Assembly (NCBI GenBank): GCA_021795135.1
Contig: JAJYPT010000016.1
Coordinates: 1-18,881, forward strand
Origin: Actinomycetes bacterium
Lineage (GTDB): Bacteria; Actinomycetota; Acidimicrobiia; Acidimicrobiales; JAJYPT01
Direction: 5' to 3'
DNA length: 18,881 nucleotides
The notes beneath the pieces were generated by a model. The model was not told the DNA's origin and did no database searches. It was given only the letters and a program-made list of their open reading frames with translations. The position numbers and the translations under genes were made by a program. Shown here piece by piece: positions 1-7,080 of the stretch (positions are counted from its first letter, which is position 1; each line of letters starts with the position of its first letter).

Positions 1-1890
1 CAAAAATATGGCATTGGATTTTGGAAACCAGGATCAGGAATAATACATCAAGTAGTACTAGAACAATATGCTTTTCCTGGTGCCATGATGATAGGCACTG
101 ATAGCCATACCCCTAATGCAGGTGGTCTGGGTATGGTAGCTATAGGGGTTGGAGGAGCCGATGCTGTAGATGTAATGGTTGGTCAACCTTTTCAAATCCG
201 CTGGCCCCGTCTAATTGGTATAAAACTCACTGGTTCCTTATCTGCTTGGAGTTCAGCTAAAGATGTAATCTTAAAAGTTGCTGGACTTTTGACAGTAAAA
301 GGTGGAACTGGCTCTATTATTGAATATTTTGGACCAGGAACTTCTTCTATTAGTACTACTGGAAAAGCCACAATTTGCAATATGGGTGCAGAAGTAGGAG
401 CTACTTGTTCATTGTTTCCCTATGATGACCATGCCGCGAACTATTTATCTTCAACAGGTAGACAAGGCTATGTTGAATTAGCAAAAAAGTTTGAAGAATA
501 CCTAAAACCTGATCCAGAAGTAGAACTTGATCCAACTAAATATTTTGATCAAGTACTTGAAATTAATTTATCCGAACTAGAGCCATATATAGTAGGGCCT
601 CATACTCCCGATAGATCTCGTCCTATTTCTCAATTTATAGCTGAGGCAAAAACCGAAGGTTGGCCTTTAGAGATCTCTCAGTGTTTAGTTGGTTCTTGTA
701 CTAATTCTTCATATGAAGACATGGCTCGTGCTGCTAATGTAGCTCGCCAAGCAGCTGCTAAAGGTCTTTCAGTAAAAATTCCTCTTTTGATTACCCCTGG
801 ATCAGAGCGCATCCAAGCAACCATAGAAAGAGATGGACTCTTAGATGATATGCGATCTATAGGTGCAGTCGTGCTAGCTAATGCTTGTGGTCCTTGTATA
901 GGTCAATGGAAAAGAGATGACATAACAGAAGGACAAGTAAATTCGATCTTGACCTCTTATAATCGCAACTTTCCAAAAAGAAATGATGGAAACGCTCAAA
1001 CTTTAGCCTTTATAGCTTCTCCTGAAGCAGTAGTTGCTTTCGCTTTGTCTGGAAACTTTAATAACAATCCTCTGTCTGGACCAATCGATGAGCAAAATTT
1101 TGTTTTACAAGCACCTCATGGTCCAGAATTGCCAGCTGAAGGGTTCTCCAACAACATATCCGGCTACATAGAGCCAGCTTCTAATAACCAAGATGTGCAA
1201 ATAGAAATTCTTCCAAATTCTCAACGTCTACAACTTCTAGAACCATTTCCAAAATCTGAAGTGTCTGACTTTTTAGATTTGCCCATTTTAATTAAAGTAA
1301 AAGGCAAGTGTACAACTGACCATATTTCAGCTGCTGGACCTTGGTTGAAATACAGAGGGCATTTAGAAAATATTTCTGCCAATCTCTTATTGGGAGCACA
1401 AGAAGCTTTTAGCGGAGAAATAGGAGTTGGTTTTTGTCCACTTCATAAGACCCTAGAGCCAATAGCTGAAGCTGCTAGCCATGCAAAGAAGCAAAAAATA
1501 AACTGGTGCATAGTAGCTGATGAAAATTATGGAGAAGGTTCTTCTAGAGAACATGCTGCAATGGAGCCTCGCTTTATGGGAGCAAAGGTAATACTTGCAC
1601 GTTCATTTGCTCGTATCCATGAAACCAATCTAAAAAAGCAAGGAATATTGCCACTTACGTTTTTATCTGAATCTACTTATGAAGAAATAGGACCTCAAGA
1701 CATTATAAGTGTTGTAGGTATTTCTAATATAACTCCTGGGCAAAACGTATTATGTCAAATAAAAACTCCAAATGGTTCAGTTAAAGAATTTTACTGCAGT
1801 CATAGTTTGACCCAAGAACATATAGATTGGCTATTTGCAGGGAGTGCTTTAAATCTAATCAGAGAAAAAATAGCTTCTAACAAAAAATAA
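1..1890 (+). CDS. acn: Aconitate hydratase, mitochondrial type (5' partial)
   Basis: Aconitase interconverts citrate and isocitrate through cis-aconitate in the TCA cycle, using a [4Fe-4S] cluster. The reading frame is open from base 1, so the start lies outside the window; 629 residues are present, against about 780 for the mitochondrial enzyme, so about 150 N-terminal residues are missing. Visible motifs, numbered from the window edge, are the substrate-binding TDSHTPN near 33-39, the cluster cysteine in GSCTNSS (C233), the pair in ACGPC (C296 and C299), and the C-terminal swivel-domain motif GEGSSREHAAMEPR with S514, S515 and R516. Phrases such as LTGSLS, GLLTVKGGTGSIIEYFGPG and ATICNMGAEVGAT match the mitochondrial aconitase (ACO2-like) subfamily rather than the longer AcnA/IRP type. 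All three cluster ligands are intact, so it should be active. It converges on gatD with 5 bp between stops and no visible terminator. Confidence 0.95.
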   Translation, partial: QKYGIGFWKPGSGIIHQVVLEQYAFPGAMMIGTDSHTPNAGGLGMVAIGVGGADAVDVMVGQPFQIRWPRLIGIKLTGSLSAWSSAKDVILKVAGLLTVKGGTGSIIEYFGPGTSSISTTGKATICNMGAEVGATCSLFPYDDHAANYLSSTGRQGYVELAKKFEEYLKPDPEVELDPTKYFDQVLEINLSELEPYIVGPHTPDRSRPISQFIAEAKTEGWPLEISQCLVGSCTNSSYEDMARAANVARQAAAKGLSVKIPLLITPGSERIQATIERDGLLDDMRSIGAVVLANACGPCIGQWKRDDITEGQVNSILTSYNRNFPKRNDGNAQTLAFIASPEAVVAFALSGNFNNNPLSGPIDEQNFVLQAPHGPELPAEGFSNNISGYIEPASNNQDVQIEILPNSQRLQLLEPFPKSEVSDFLDLPILIKVKGKCTTDHISAAGPWLKYRGHLENISANLLLGAQEAFSGEIGVGFCPLHKTLEPIAEAASHAKKQKINWCIVADENYGEGSSREHAAMEPRFMGAKVILARSFARIHETNLKKQGILPLTFLSESTYEEIGPQDIISVVGISNITPGQNVLCQIKTPNGSVKEFYCSHSLTQEHIDWLFAGSALNLIREKIASNKK

Positions 1891-1895
1891 CTGCA

Positions 1896-2669
1896 CTACA
1901 AATTCAGCTTTTGTCCTATAGAGTCAAAAATAGATCTGAGATTGCTTTTGTTGTTATGATTAAAAGAAGAAAAACGTTGAGAACGTAAAATCTCAATCTC
2001 ACTGTCATCTAAAGGTGCCAAATCTTCCACCACCCAGCTCAAAAGCAAATCAGCTAATTGGGGATTGCGGACGAGAACTGGACCATGTAAATAAGTACCT
2101 ATTACTCTTCCATTGACTGCGCCTTCAGTATTGTCAGTGGGGTTATTTCCATTGCCATGTATCACACTTGCCAAAGCAGATACACTAGCTCCAAGTAGGG
2201 TAATTCCTGAATGATTTTCATATCCGCTCAAGTAAATACCTTTAGCTGGTTCTTGACCAACCGCCATGACTTCACCCACAGATCTAGGTCCTAAACCTTT
2301 GACACTTGTTACATCCAAAATACCAACACCTGGCTGGAGATCTGTTCCCCCCACAGCAAAACTATCTCCAAGAATTTGAAAACCCGCACCATCTCCTAAA
2401 ACTACAGCACCTGATTCAACGGCTTTGTTCAAAGCTCCACTTTTTCTAAGTTCGTAAGCTGATTGAGCTTGAGGAGCATCTTCTCCTCCTCCTAGACAGT
2501 AGAAATCACAACTAGAAGGAATAGGACTTTGCGAATTAACTTTTACAATTTCAGCTTGCATACCCCGCCATTTCAAGCGTTGTGCCAAAACTACCGCATT
2601 GCCCCCATCTCCATAGGTTCCTAGAAGATCAGGATGGATATCAGCTATATATATTTTTGATTCATTCAT
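1896..2669 (-). CDS. gatD: GatD-like glutamine amidotransferase subunit lacking the catalytic cysteine
   Basis: GatD is the class I (CobB/CobQ-like) glutaminase partner of MurT; it releases ammonia from glutamine for conversion of the lipid II D-Glu to D-isoglutamine. The 257-residue product is close to the usual 240-260. It keeps the N-terminal DIHPDLLGTYGDGGN segment, LGGGEDAPQ (59-67), the YENHSG segment (150-155) and the histidine motif GTYLHGP (H195). The nucleophile elbow, normally like (A/V)CAGFQ or ICGGYQ, reads LGDGAGFQILG (91-101): Gly94 occupies the cysteine position and Asp93 the preceding one. The DNA reads GAT GGT with no frameshift. By family knowledge, this should abolish glutaminase activity, although the rest of the fold is well kept. 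The start ATG overlaps the murT stop (TAATG), which indicates translational coupling. Family assignment is firm; activity is doubtful. Confidence 0.88.
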   Translation of the reverse strand: MNESKIYIADIHPDLLGTYGDGGNAVVLAQRLKWRGMQAEIVKVNSQSPIPSSCDFYCLGGGEDAPQAQSAYELRKSGALNKAVESGAVVLGDGAGFQILGDSFAVGGTDLQPGVGILDVTSVKGLGPRSVGEVMAVGQEPAKGIYLSGYENHSGITLLGASVSALASVIHGNGNNPTDNTEGAVNGRVIGTYLHGPVLVRNPQLADLLLSWVVEDLAPLDDSEIEILRSQRFSSFNHNNKSNLRSIFDSIGQKLNL

Positions 2670-3943
2670 TACTTATAGGCTTTCTTGGCCAAAGAACGCA
2701 ATTGTTGAAAAGCAGTATAATTACCAATAAAATCCACCCGAGACGAATTAGCTCTTTTTATTGCTGCAACAAAATCTTGTTCTACTTCATGAGGAACTTC
2801 AGCATAAGAAAGTCTTACTCCAAGATCATAAGCTCGACTTCCTGTTGCGACAACAAAACGATCCGCAAACTTTTCGAACTCAACATCCCACAACCAAGAA
2901 GGATCCTTTCCATCTGCTATTTGAGCATTGATTCCAATTACAACAGGAATATTATCAGAAGATAAAAAACTAAATATTTCAGCCCACCCAGCTGGATTTT
3001 TAGCTAACAAAAGCCTAACTCTGACTCCGTCAATTTCAACCTCATCATAGCGCCCTGCTACTTGTTTTAGGCTCTGCATAGATTCAAAACATGATTTATA
3101 ATCTAATCCAAAAATAGATGCAGCCATAGCAGCCATAGCAGCATTGGACTGATTGACTCTGCCAGGCAGAGAAAGATTTATTTCATAAGAAGTTCCATCT
3201 TGTAGGTGAAAATAATTACCATCTAGATAGCCTTGAGGAGAAGGTTTTTTCAAGTCACAGTTAGAACAATGCCATTCAGATTCAGAATAATTAATTTTAC
3301 CCCCACAATTTGGACATCCATTGGCATCTGAAATCCAAGAATGGCCTACTTGAGCCCATAAAACTTTTGGACTTGATTTTACAGCCCAAACAACTATAGG
3401 ATCATCGGAATTTGCAACAACCACTGTTTTAGGAATACTTGCTAAGACATCTTTCCATTTTTTAGCCAACATCCTAACCTCACTTACTCTATCTAATTGA
3501 TCTCGAGTAAGATTCAACAGCACCACAACTTTAGGCTTCACACTAGGAGCAACTATCCCCAAATGGGCTTCATCAACTTCTAACACAGCAAAATCTTTGG
3601 CTTTGGCACTCCACAAAGCTGCTACTAAACCCGCTGGCATGTTAGCTCCTGCAGAATTAGATACAACCGAACCAGCACTAGATAAAGCAGCTGAAAGCAA
3701 CTTGGTAGTAGTAGTTTTACCATTTGTTCCCGATACCAATATAGAAGTTTTGGATTCAGACAACAAAGACAATAAATCTGGCTCTATTTTTAAAGCTATG
3801 CGCCCCCCTACTACAGCTCCTTCTCCCATCTGCATTTTCCTAGAAAGACCTGAAATAAAAGAACCAACTTTTACAGCCAACATTAGACGTATTTTAGGTT
3901 GAAAAATCATAGTATTTAGATAGTCTCTTTTATTTCCAGTCAT
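2669..3943 (-). CDS. murT: MurT, Mur-ligase-family subunit of lipid II isoglutaminyl synthase
   Basis: MurT activates the alpha-carboxyl of D-Glu in lipid II with ATP, for amidation with ammonia from GatD, in the cytoplasm at the membrane. Counting from a possible TTG at 3952, the P-loop GTNGKTTTT is at 75-83, then EVDEAH and NLTRDQLDR of the Mur ligase core. A zinc-ribbon insert follows with C213, C216, C229 and C232 (CPNC...CSNC), a MurT hallmark. GRVNQSNAAMAAMAA and AGRYDEV follow, and the C-terminal DUF1727-type domain carries INAQIADGKDPSWLWDV, the form usual in actinobacteria. I chose the ATG at 3943; a TTG at 3952 and an ATG at 3910 are also in frame, and none has a convincing Shine-Dalgarno. 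Its stop overlaps the gatD start by one base. It is divergent from lysR across the hairpin-rich region. Confidence 0.93.
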   Translation of the reverse strand: MTGNKRDYLNTMIFQPKIRLMLAVKVGSFISGLSRKMQMGEGAVVGGRIALKIEPDLLSLLSESKTSILVSGTNGKTTTTKLLSAALSSAGSVVSNSAGANMPAGLVAALWSAKAKDFAVLEVDEAHLGIVAPSVKPKVVVLLNLTRDQLDRVSEVRMLAKKWKDVLASIPKTVVVANSDDPIVVWAVKSSPKVLWAQVGHSWISDANGCPNCGGKINYSESEWHCSNCDLKKPSPQGYLDGNYFHLQDGTSYEINLSLPGRVNQSNAAMAAMAASIFGLDYKSCFESMQSLKQVAGRYDEVEIDGVRVRLLLAKNPAGWAEIFSFLSSDNIPVVIGINAQIADGKDPSWLWDVEFEKFADRFVVATGSRAYDLGVRLSYAEVPHEVEQDFVAAIKRANSSRVDFIGNYTAFQQLRSLAKKAYK

Positions 3944-4012
3944 TACAATCAATAAATACAGATATTTCTAATTTAACTTAGCTACCTTTAGTAATGTAAC
4001 CTATAAATAAGA

Positions 4013-4052
4013 AAACGAAAGAGACTCTTGGGGGGAAGAGTCTCTTTCGTTT
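4013..4052 (-). terminator. 17-bp perfect hairpin with G6/C6 loop; terminator-like on the minus strand
   Basis: The left arm AAACGAAAGAGACTCTT (4013-4029) pairs perfectly with 4036-4052 around a six-G loop (4030-4035). Read on the minus strand, the stem is followed at once by a T-rich run (TTTTCTTATTTAT including the last stem bases), as in an intrinsic terminator. On the plus strand, the tail is less T-rich. It lies about 70 bp upstream of the murT start, so a minus-strand terminator here would act as an attenuator or as the end of a small RNA. Confidence 0.55.
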
Positions 4053-4060
4053 AGATATTT

Positions 4061-4085
4061 CCGAATATAGCTAAAAGCTTTTCGG
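4061..4085. repeat. AT-loop hairpin inside the G-loop array
   Basis: CCGAA (4061-4065) pairs with TTCGG (4081-4085) and AGCT (4069-4072) with AGCT (4076-4079) around an AAA loop, with a small internal loop (TAT opposite T). It contains the 10-bp palindrome AAAAGCTTTT at 4073-4082. It is the only stem-loop in the array without a G-rich loop. Confidence 0.5.
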
Positions 4086-4092
4086 TATAGCC

Positions 4093-4123
4093 TAAGTGGG
4101 GGTTTGGGGGAAACCTCCACTTA
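4093..4123 (+). repeat. 13-bp stem with G5 loop
   Basis: TAAGTGGGGGTTT (4093-4105) pairs with AAACCTCCACTTA (4111-4123) around GGGGG (4106-4110). Twelve pairs are Watson-Crick; G4100 faces T4116, a wobble in a plus-strand RNA but an A-C mismatch in a minus-strand RNA. Confidence 0.7.
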
Positions 4124-4132
4124 ACTAACACT

Positions 4133-4166
4133 TCTAATGAGAGATCGGGGGGGATCTCTCATTAGA
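4133..4166. repeat. 14-bp perfect stem with G6 loop
   Basis: TCTAATGAGAGATC (4133-4146) pairs perfectly with GATCTCTCATTAGA (4153-4166) around GGGGGG (4147-4152). It ends one base into the following hairpin, so the structures are tightly packed. Confidence 0.75.
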
Positions 4167-4198
4167 CCAATGAGTTTTTCGGGGGAATAGCTCTTGGT
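4166..4198 (+). repeat. Imperfect stem with G-rich loop
   Basis: ACCAA plus GAG (4166-4174, one bulged T at 4171) pairs with CTCTTGGT (4191-4198). An inner TTC (4178-4180) pairs with GAA (4185-4187) around GGGG. The junction includes a T4175-G4190 wobble on the plus strand and one T-T mismatch. A T-rich stretch follows from about 4208 but is not adjacent to the stem. Confidence 0.55.
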
Positions 4199-4245
4199 AT
4201 AAAACTATTCTTTCTTATTTTTTGTTATCTGTCCAACAGTTATAT

Positions 4246-4257
4246 AAGATTTTAGGT
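4246..4257 (+). promoter_or_regulatory. 12-bp motif shared by the lysR and ubiB-like upstream regions (copy 1)
   Basis: AAGATTTTAGGT lies 10 bp before the lysR start and recurs exactly at 5326-5337, upstream of the next gene. AACAGTT lies shortly before both copies. A LysR-type operator or another shared control site is plausible. Its AGG could also serve as a weak ribosome-binding site here. Confidence 0.3.
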
Positions 4258-4267
4258 ATCATTTTTT

Positions 4268-5212
4268 ATGATTGAACTTCGACAATTAAGATCATTGATA
4301 GCCGTAGCAGAACAAAAAAGTTTCTCTGCTGCTGCAGATATATTGCATACTGTTCAATCAAATGTCTCAGCTCATGTTGCTCGCCTCGAACAAGAACTAG
4401 GCGTTCTTTTGATAGACAGAAAAGACTATAGACTTACATCTGAAGGTCAAGCAGTCGTAGATAGAGCTTATCGAATTGAGGCTGAATTAGAAGCTATACA
4501 TTCTGACGTTGCTGCTTTATCAAATGAAGTAATAGGTACAGTCAGATTAGGTATGATAGGAACTACCGCACGCTGGCTATTACCAAAACTTTTAGATTTG
4601 TCTAAAAAATTATATCCAAAATTAGATCTTATAGGTGTCGAAGGTACCTCTTCTGTATTAGAAACACAGCTAGAATCTGGACGCTTAGATCTCGCCGTTA
4701 TTCCAATCCCTGTTGGAGGTGATTTTTACTTTCAAAATCTTTTCCAAGAAGAATTAGTTCTAGTAGTAAAAAAAGATCATCCTTTAGCCTCTAAAGAAAA
4801 AGTAGATTTAAGTGATATAGCTAATATTGAACTTTTATTACCAGTACAGGGAACTACTTTTAGAAAAGAACTAGATTCAGCTATAGCACCTGCGAAAATT
4901 AAGTTACATCCAATTGCAGAATTAGAAGGAGTAAGACTGATAGCTTCCCTAACCTTTGATGAATATGGACCTTCTATTCTTCCAGCTACTGCTGTTTTAC
5001 CATCTTGGGTAAATACCCTCACAGCAGTGCCAGTGCAAGGGTTATATCCAAGGTGTGTGGTATTAGCTCAAAGAAAGATGACGAAGATCTCATCTCCATC
5101 CAAAGCTATATCAGACCTAATTCATACAGCTGTGGAAGAACAAGCAAAAAAAACATCTGGTCTTCACTCTATGAATACTGATTCTCATCCGAAAACCAAA
5201 GCTTCAAAATAA
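4268..5212 (+). CDS. LysR-family transcriptional regulator
   Basis: The 314-residue product has the standard LysR length and layout. An N-terminal winged helix-turn-helix (about 1-60) starts with MIELRQLRSLIAVAEQKSFS, followed by the recognition-helix region (SAAADILHTVQSNVSAHVARL), LGVLLIDRKDYRLTSEGQ and a linker helix. The effector-binding domain (about 90-300) has two lobes with the usual VRLGMIG, LDLAVIPIP and LVLVVKKDHPLAS stretches. LysR regulators bind DNA as tetramers and often control themselves and a neighbouring gene. The target is not evident here; the divergent murT/gatD operon and the downstream ABC1 kinase are candidates. The ATG at 4268 gives the expected N-terminus but lacks a strong Shine-Dalgarno. 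The C-terminal tail (HSMNTDSHPKTKASK) is polar and probably disordered. The ligand cannot be predicted. Confidence 0.93.
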   Translation: MIELRQLRSLIAVAEQKSFSAAADILHTVQSNVSAHVARLEQELGVLLIDRKDYRLTSEGQAVVDRAYRIEAELEAIHSDVAALSNEVIGTVRLGMIGTTARWLLPKLLDLSKKLYPKLDLIGVEGTSSVLETQLESGRLDLAVIPIPVGGDFYFQNLFQEELVLVVKKDHPLASKEKVDLSDIANIELLLPVQGTTFRKELDSAIAPAKIKLHPIAELEGVRLIASLTFDEYGPSILPATAVLPSWVNTLTAVPVQGLYPRCVVLAQRKMTKISSPSKAISDLIHTAVEEQAKKTSGLHSMNTDSHPKTKASK

Positions 5213-5325
5213 CTAGATAAAATAAAATTAGTTATTTGTACAGAACTCAAAGTGGATTCGGTCAATATTTATTCATCAAGAGAATAAATTATCTAACAGT
5301 TTTACCTTCTAAGACAGATGAAAAC

Positions 5326-5344
5326 AAGATTTTAGGTCTAAAAT
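5326..5344 (+). promoter_or_regulatory. Shared 12-bp motif (copy 2) forming an inverted repeat
   Basis: AAGATTTTAGGT (5326-5337) is the second exact copy of the motif at 4246. Here it forms an inverted repeat ATTTTAG-GT-CTAAAAT (5329-5344), the kind of short dyad bound by LysR-type regulators. It sits 69-87 bp upstream of the next GTG start in a 200-bp gap otherwise without recognisable features. Confidence 0.35.
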
Positions 5345-5412
5345 TGCCATAGTTTCACTTTGATCATCATTAATTAATTGCTAAACCTACTACTTTTGGG
5401 AACATTATCTAC

Positions 5413-7080
5413 GTGGCGATTCCTATACAACCAAAATATCTTCAGCGCTACATTCAAATAGGGCGACTTCTTATAAAATATGGACAACTTGAAATGGCAG
5501 AGACTTTGGGTATACTCCCTCCAGGGTTTGAAAAAGAAATCCCCTCTCAACAAGATATAGATATCAATGAGCTTCCCAGGGACTTAGAAAGACTTGGTCC
5601 TACTTTTGTAAAATTAGGACAGCTTCTTTCGACCAGAGCTGATTTACTTCCTCCTGAATATCTAAAAGCCTTATCTAGACTGCAAGACAATGTAGAAACC
5701 ATGAGTTTTGAAACAGTAAAAAGTATCATAGAAGCAGAATTAGACGCTAGTCTTTCTGAAACTTTTGATTACTTTGACCCTTGTCCTCTAGCTTCTGCAT
5801 CTTTGGGACAGGTTCATATGGCGCGGCTTAAAAATACATATAAAGTGGCTGTAAAAATACAAAGACCTAATGTAAAAAACCAAATTATCCATGATATGAA
5901 GGCTTTAAAAGAAATAGCTAAATTTATGGACAATCATACCGATATTGGAAAACGTTTGGGATTCCAACCCATTGTTGAAACTTTTAGTAGATTGCTTTTA
6001 AAAGAACTAGACTATAATCAAGAAGCAGTTAACTTATTGGAATTGAGATCTGAACTCAAAAGTTATAAAAATTTAGTCATTCCAGAACCCCTACTAGAAT
6101 ATAGCTCTGAACGCGTTTTAACTATGGATTTTATTGAAGGAAAAAAAGTAACTGAAATTACAGCACCTTCTTCTAACCCATTACTTAAATCTTTAGGAGA
6201 AGACCTTTTTGCCTCCTATTTACAACAAATACTTGTAAGTGGATTTTTTCATGCAGATCCCCATCCTGGAAATATACTTCTAACTCCAGATAATAAATTA
6301 GCTCTTTTAGATCTCGGCATGGTATATAGATTAATGCCTTCGTCTCAAGATCAAATAATAAAATTACTGTTGGCAATAAGTGAGAGTGATGGGAAACAAG
6401 TTGCAGATATTGCAATTGAAATAGGAGATCCGATACAAGATTTTGATGAAAAGACTTTTCGCAGAGAAGTAAATGCTCTTACTGTCCAAAGTCGCAATCT
6501 TACCATTCAACAACTCCAAGCTGGTTCTTTAGTAATAGACCTAACTACCCTAGCTGCCAAAACTGGATTGAAGACTACTTCTGACCTGGCAATGCTGGGT
6601 AAAGTACTACTCAATTTAGATCAAATAGCTAGTAGTTTAAATCCAGATTTCAATCCCACTCTTGCTATTAAAAGCTTTACCTCTACAGTTCTAAGATCGA
6701 AAATGAAGGCTTCTTCAACTTCTTTGTTCTCTTCTTTAATAGCCACAAGGTCTTTCCTCGAACAATTTCCAAATCGGGCTAATGGCATTATGGAATCTCT
6801 AAACGAAGGCGATCTTACTTTTAAAGTAAACGCCTTTGACGAAGCAGAACTATTAAGGGGCCTGCAAAAACTAGCCAATAGAGTAACGATGGGCTTAGTG
6901 CTAGCAGCTATGCTCTTAGGTGCTGCCCTTCTGGCTAAAATCCCAACCTCATCCCATATTTTAGGTTATCCCAGTTTGGCAATATTTTTTTTCTTATTAG
7001 CTGCCGTAGGAATTGTGGCTCTTGTTGTTTCAATATTTATTTCAGATCGTAAAATAAAAGCGAGAATAAAACAAAAATGA
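5413..7080 (+). CDS. ABC1/AarF/UbiB-family atypical kinase-like membrane protein
   Basis: The protein belongs to the UbiB/AarF/ABC1 family of protein-kinase-like ATPases, linked to isoprenoid quinone or lipid metabolism at the membrane. The 555 residues match the bacterial family length. Signature elements are KLGQ (67-70, the KxGQ motif), the alanine-rich nucleotide loop ASASLGQV (127-134), the VAVK lysine (K148), the catalytic-loop equivalent HADPHPGN (280-287) and the metal-binding DLG (D300). Two C-terminal hydrophobic segments (about 490-545) would anchor it, with a basic tail. It starts with GTG at 5413 without a clear Shine-Dalgarno. Its stop overlaps the next gene as ATGA, which points to coupling. 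The substrate is unknown; in a menaquinone-using actinobacterium it need not make ubiquinone, so I give no ubiB symbol. Family assignment is secure, function less so. Confidence 0.93.
   Translation: MAIPIQPKYLQRYIQIGRLLIKYGQLEMAETLGILPPGFEKEIPSQQDIDINELPRDLERLGPTFVKLGQLLSTRADLLPPEYLKALSRLQDNVETMSFETVKSIIEAELDASLSETFDYFDPCPLASASLGQVHMARLKNTYKVAVKIQRPNVKNQIIHDMKALKEIAKFMDNHTDIGKRLGFQPIVETFSRLLLKELDYNQEAVNLLELRSELKSYKNLVIPEPLLEYSSERVLTMDFIEGKKVTEITAPSSNPLLKSLGEDLFASYLQQILVSGFFHADPHPGNILLTPDNKLALLDLGMVYRLMPSSQDQIIKLLLAISESDGKQVADIAIEIGDPIQDFDEKTFRREVNALTVQSRNLTIQQLQAGSLVIDLTTLAAKTGLKTTSDLAMLGKVLLNLDQIASSLNPDFNPTLAIKSFTSTVLRSKMKASSTSLFSSLIATRSFLEQFPNRANGIMESLNEGDLTFKVNAFDEAELLRGLQKLANRVTMGLVLAAMLLGAALLAKIPTSSHILGYPSLAIFFFLLAAVGIVALVVSIFISDRKIKARIKQK

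Larger units (their letters stand above)
4013..4198. other. Array of stem-loops with poly-G apical loops
   Basis: The 315-bp gap between the divergent murT and lysR starts holds no credible gene. It contains four stem-loops in a row whose loops are G6, G5, G6 and G4-5 on the + strand, plus one AT-loop hairpin between the first and second. The stems differ in sequence, so the structure is repeated but the primary sequence is not. Two non-Watson-Crick pairs (4100 with 4116, 4175 with 4190) are G-U on a + transcript but A-C on a - transcript, which slightly favours a + strand RNA. Five G-runs of at least five in about 160 bases of AT-rich DNA are conspicuous. The function is unknown: leader RNA, small RNA, G-quadruplex or protein-binding DNA are all possible. 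Confidence 0.75.

Noticed and set aside
2582..2965. 127-codon open frame antisense to the murT-gatD junction
   Set aside because: It overlaps two well-supported genes and its product has no recognisable motif; it looks like a shadow frame.
4137..4190. Short frame of 17 codons starting at an ATG inside the third hairpin
   Set aside because: It consists of the hairpin arms and loop, has no Shine-Dalgarno, and the opposite strand gives a mirror-like short frame for the same reason.
4013..4198. CRISPR array or integron attC sites
   Set aside because: The stems differ in sequence and spacing, there are no direct repeats of CRISPR length, no conserved attC core sites, and no cas or integrase gene nearby.
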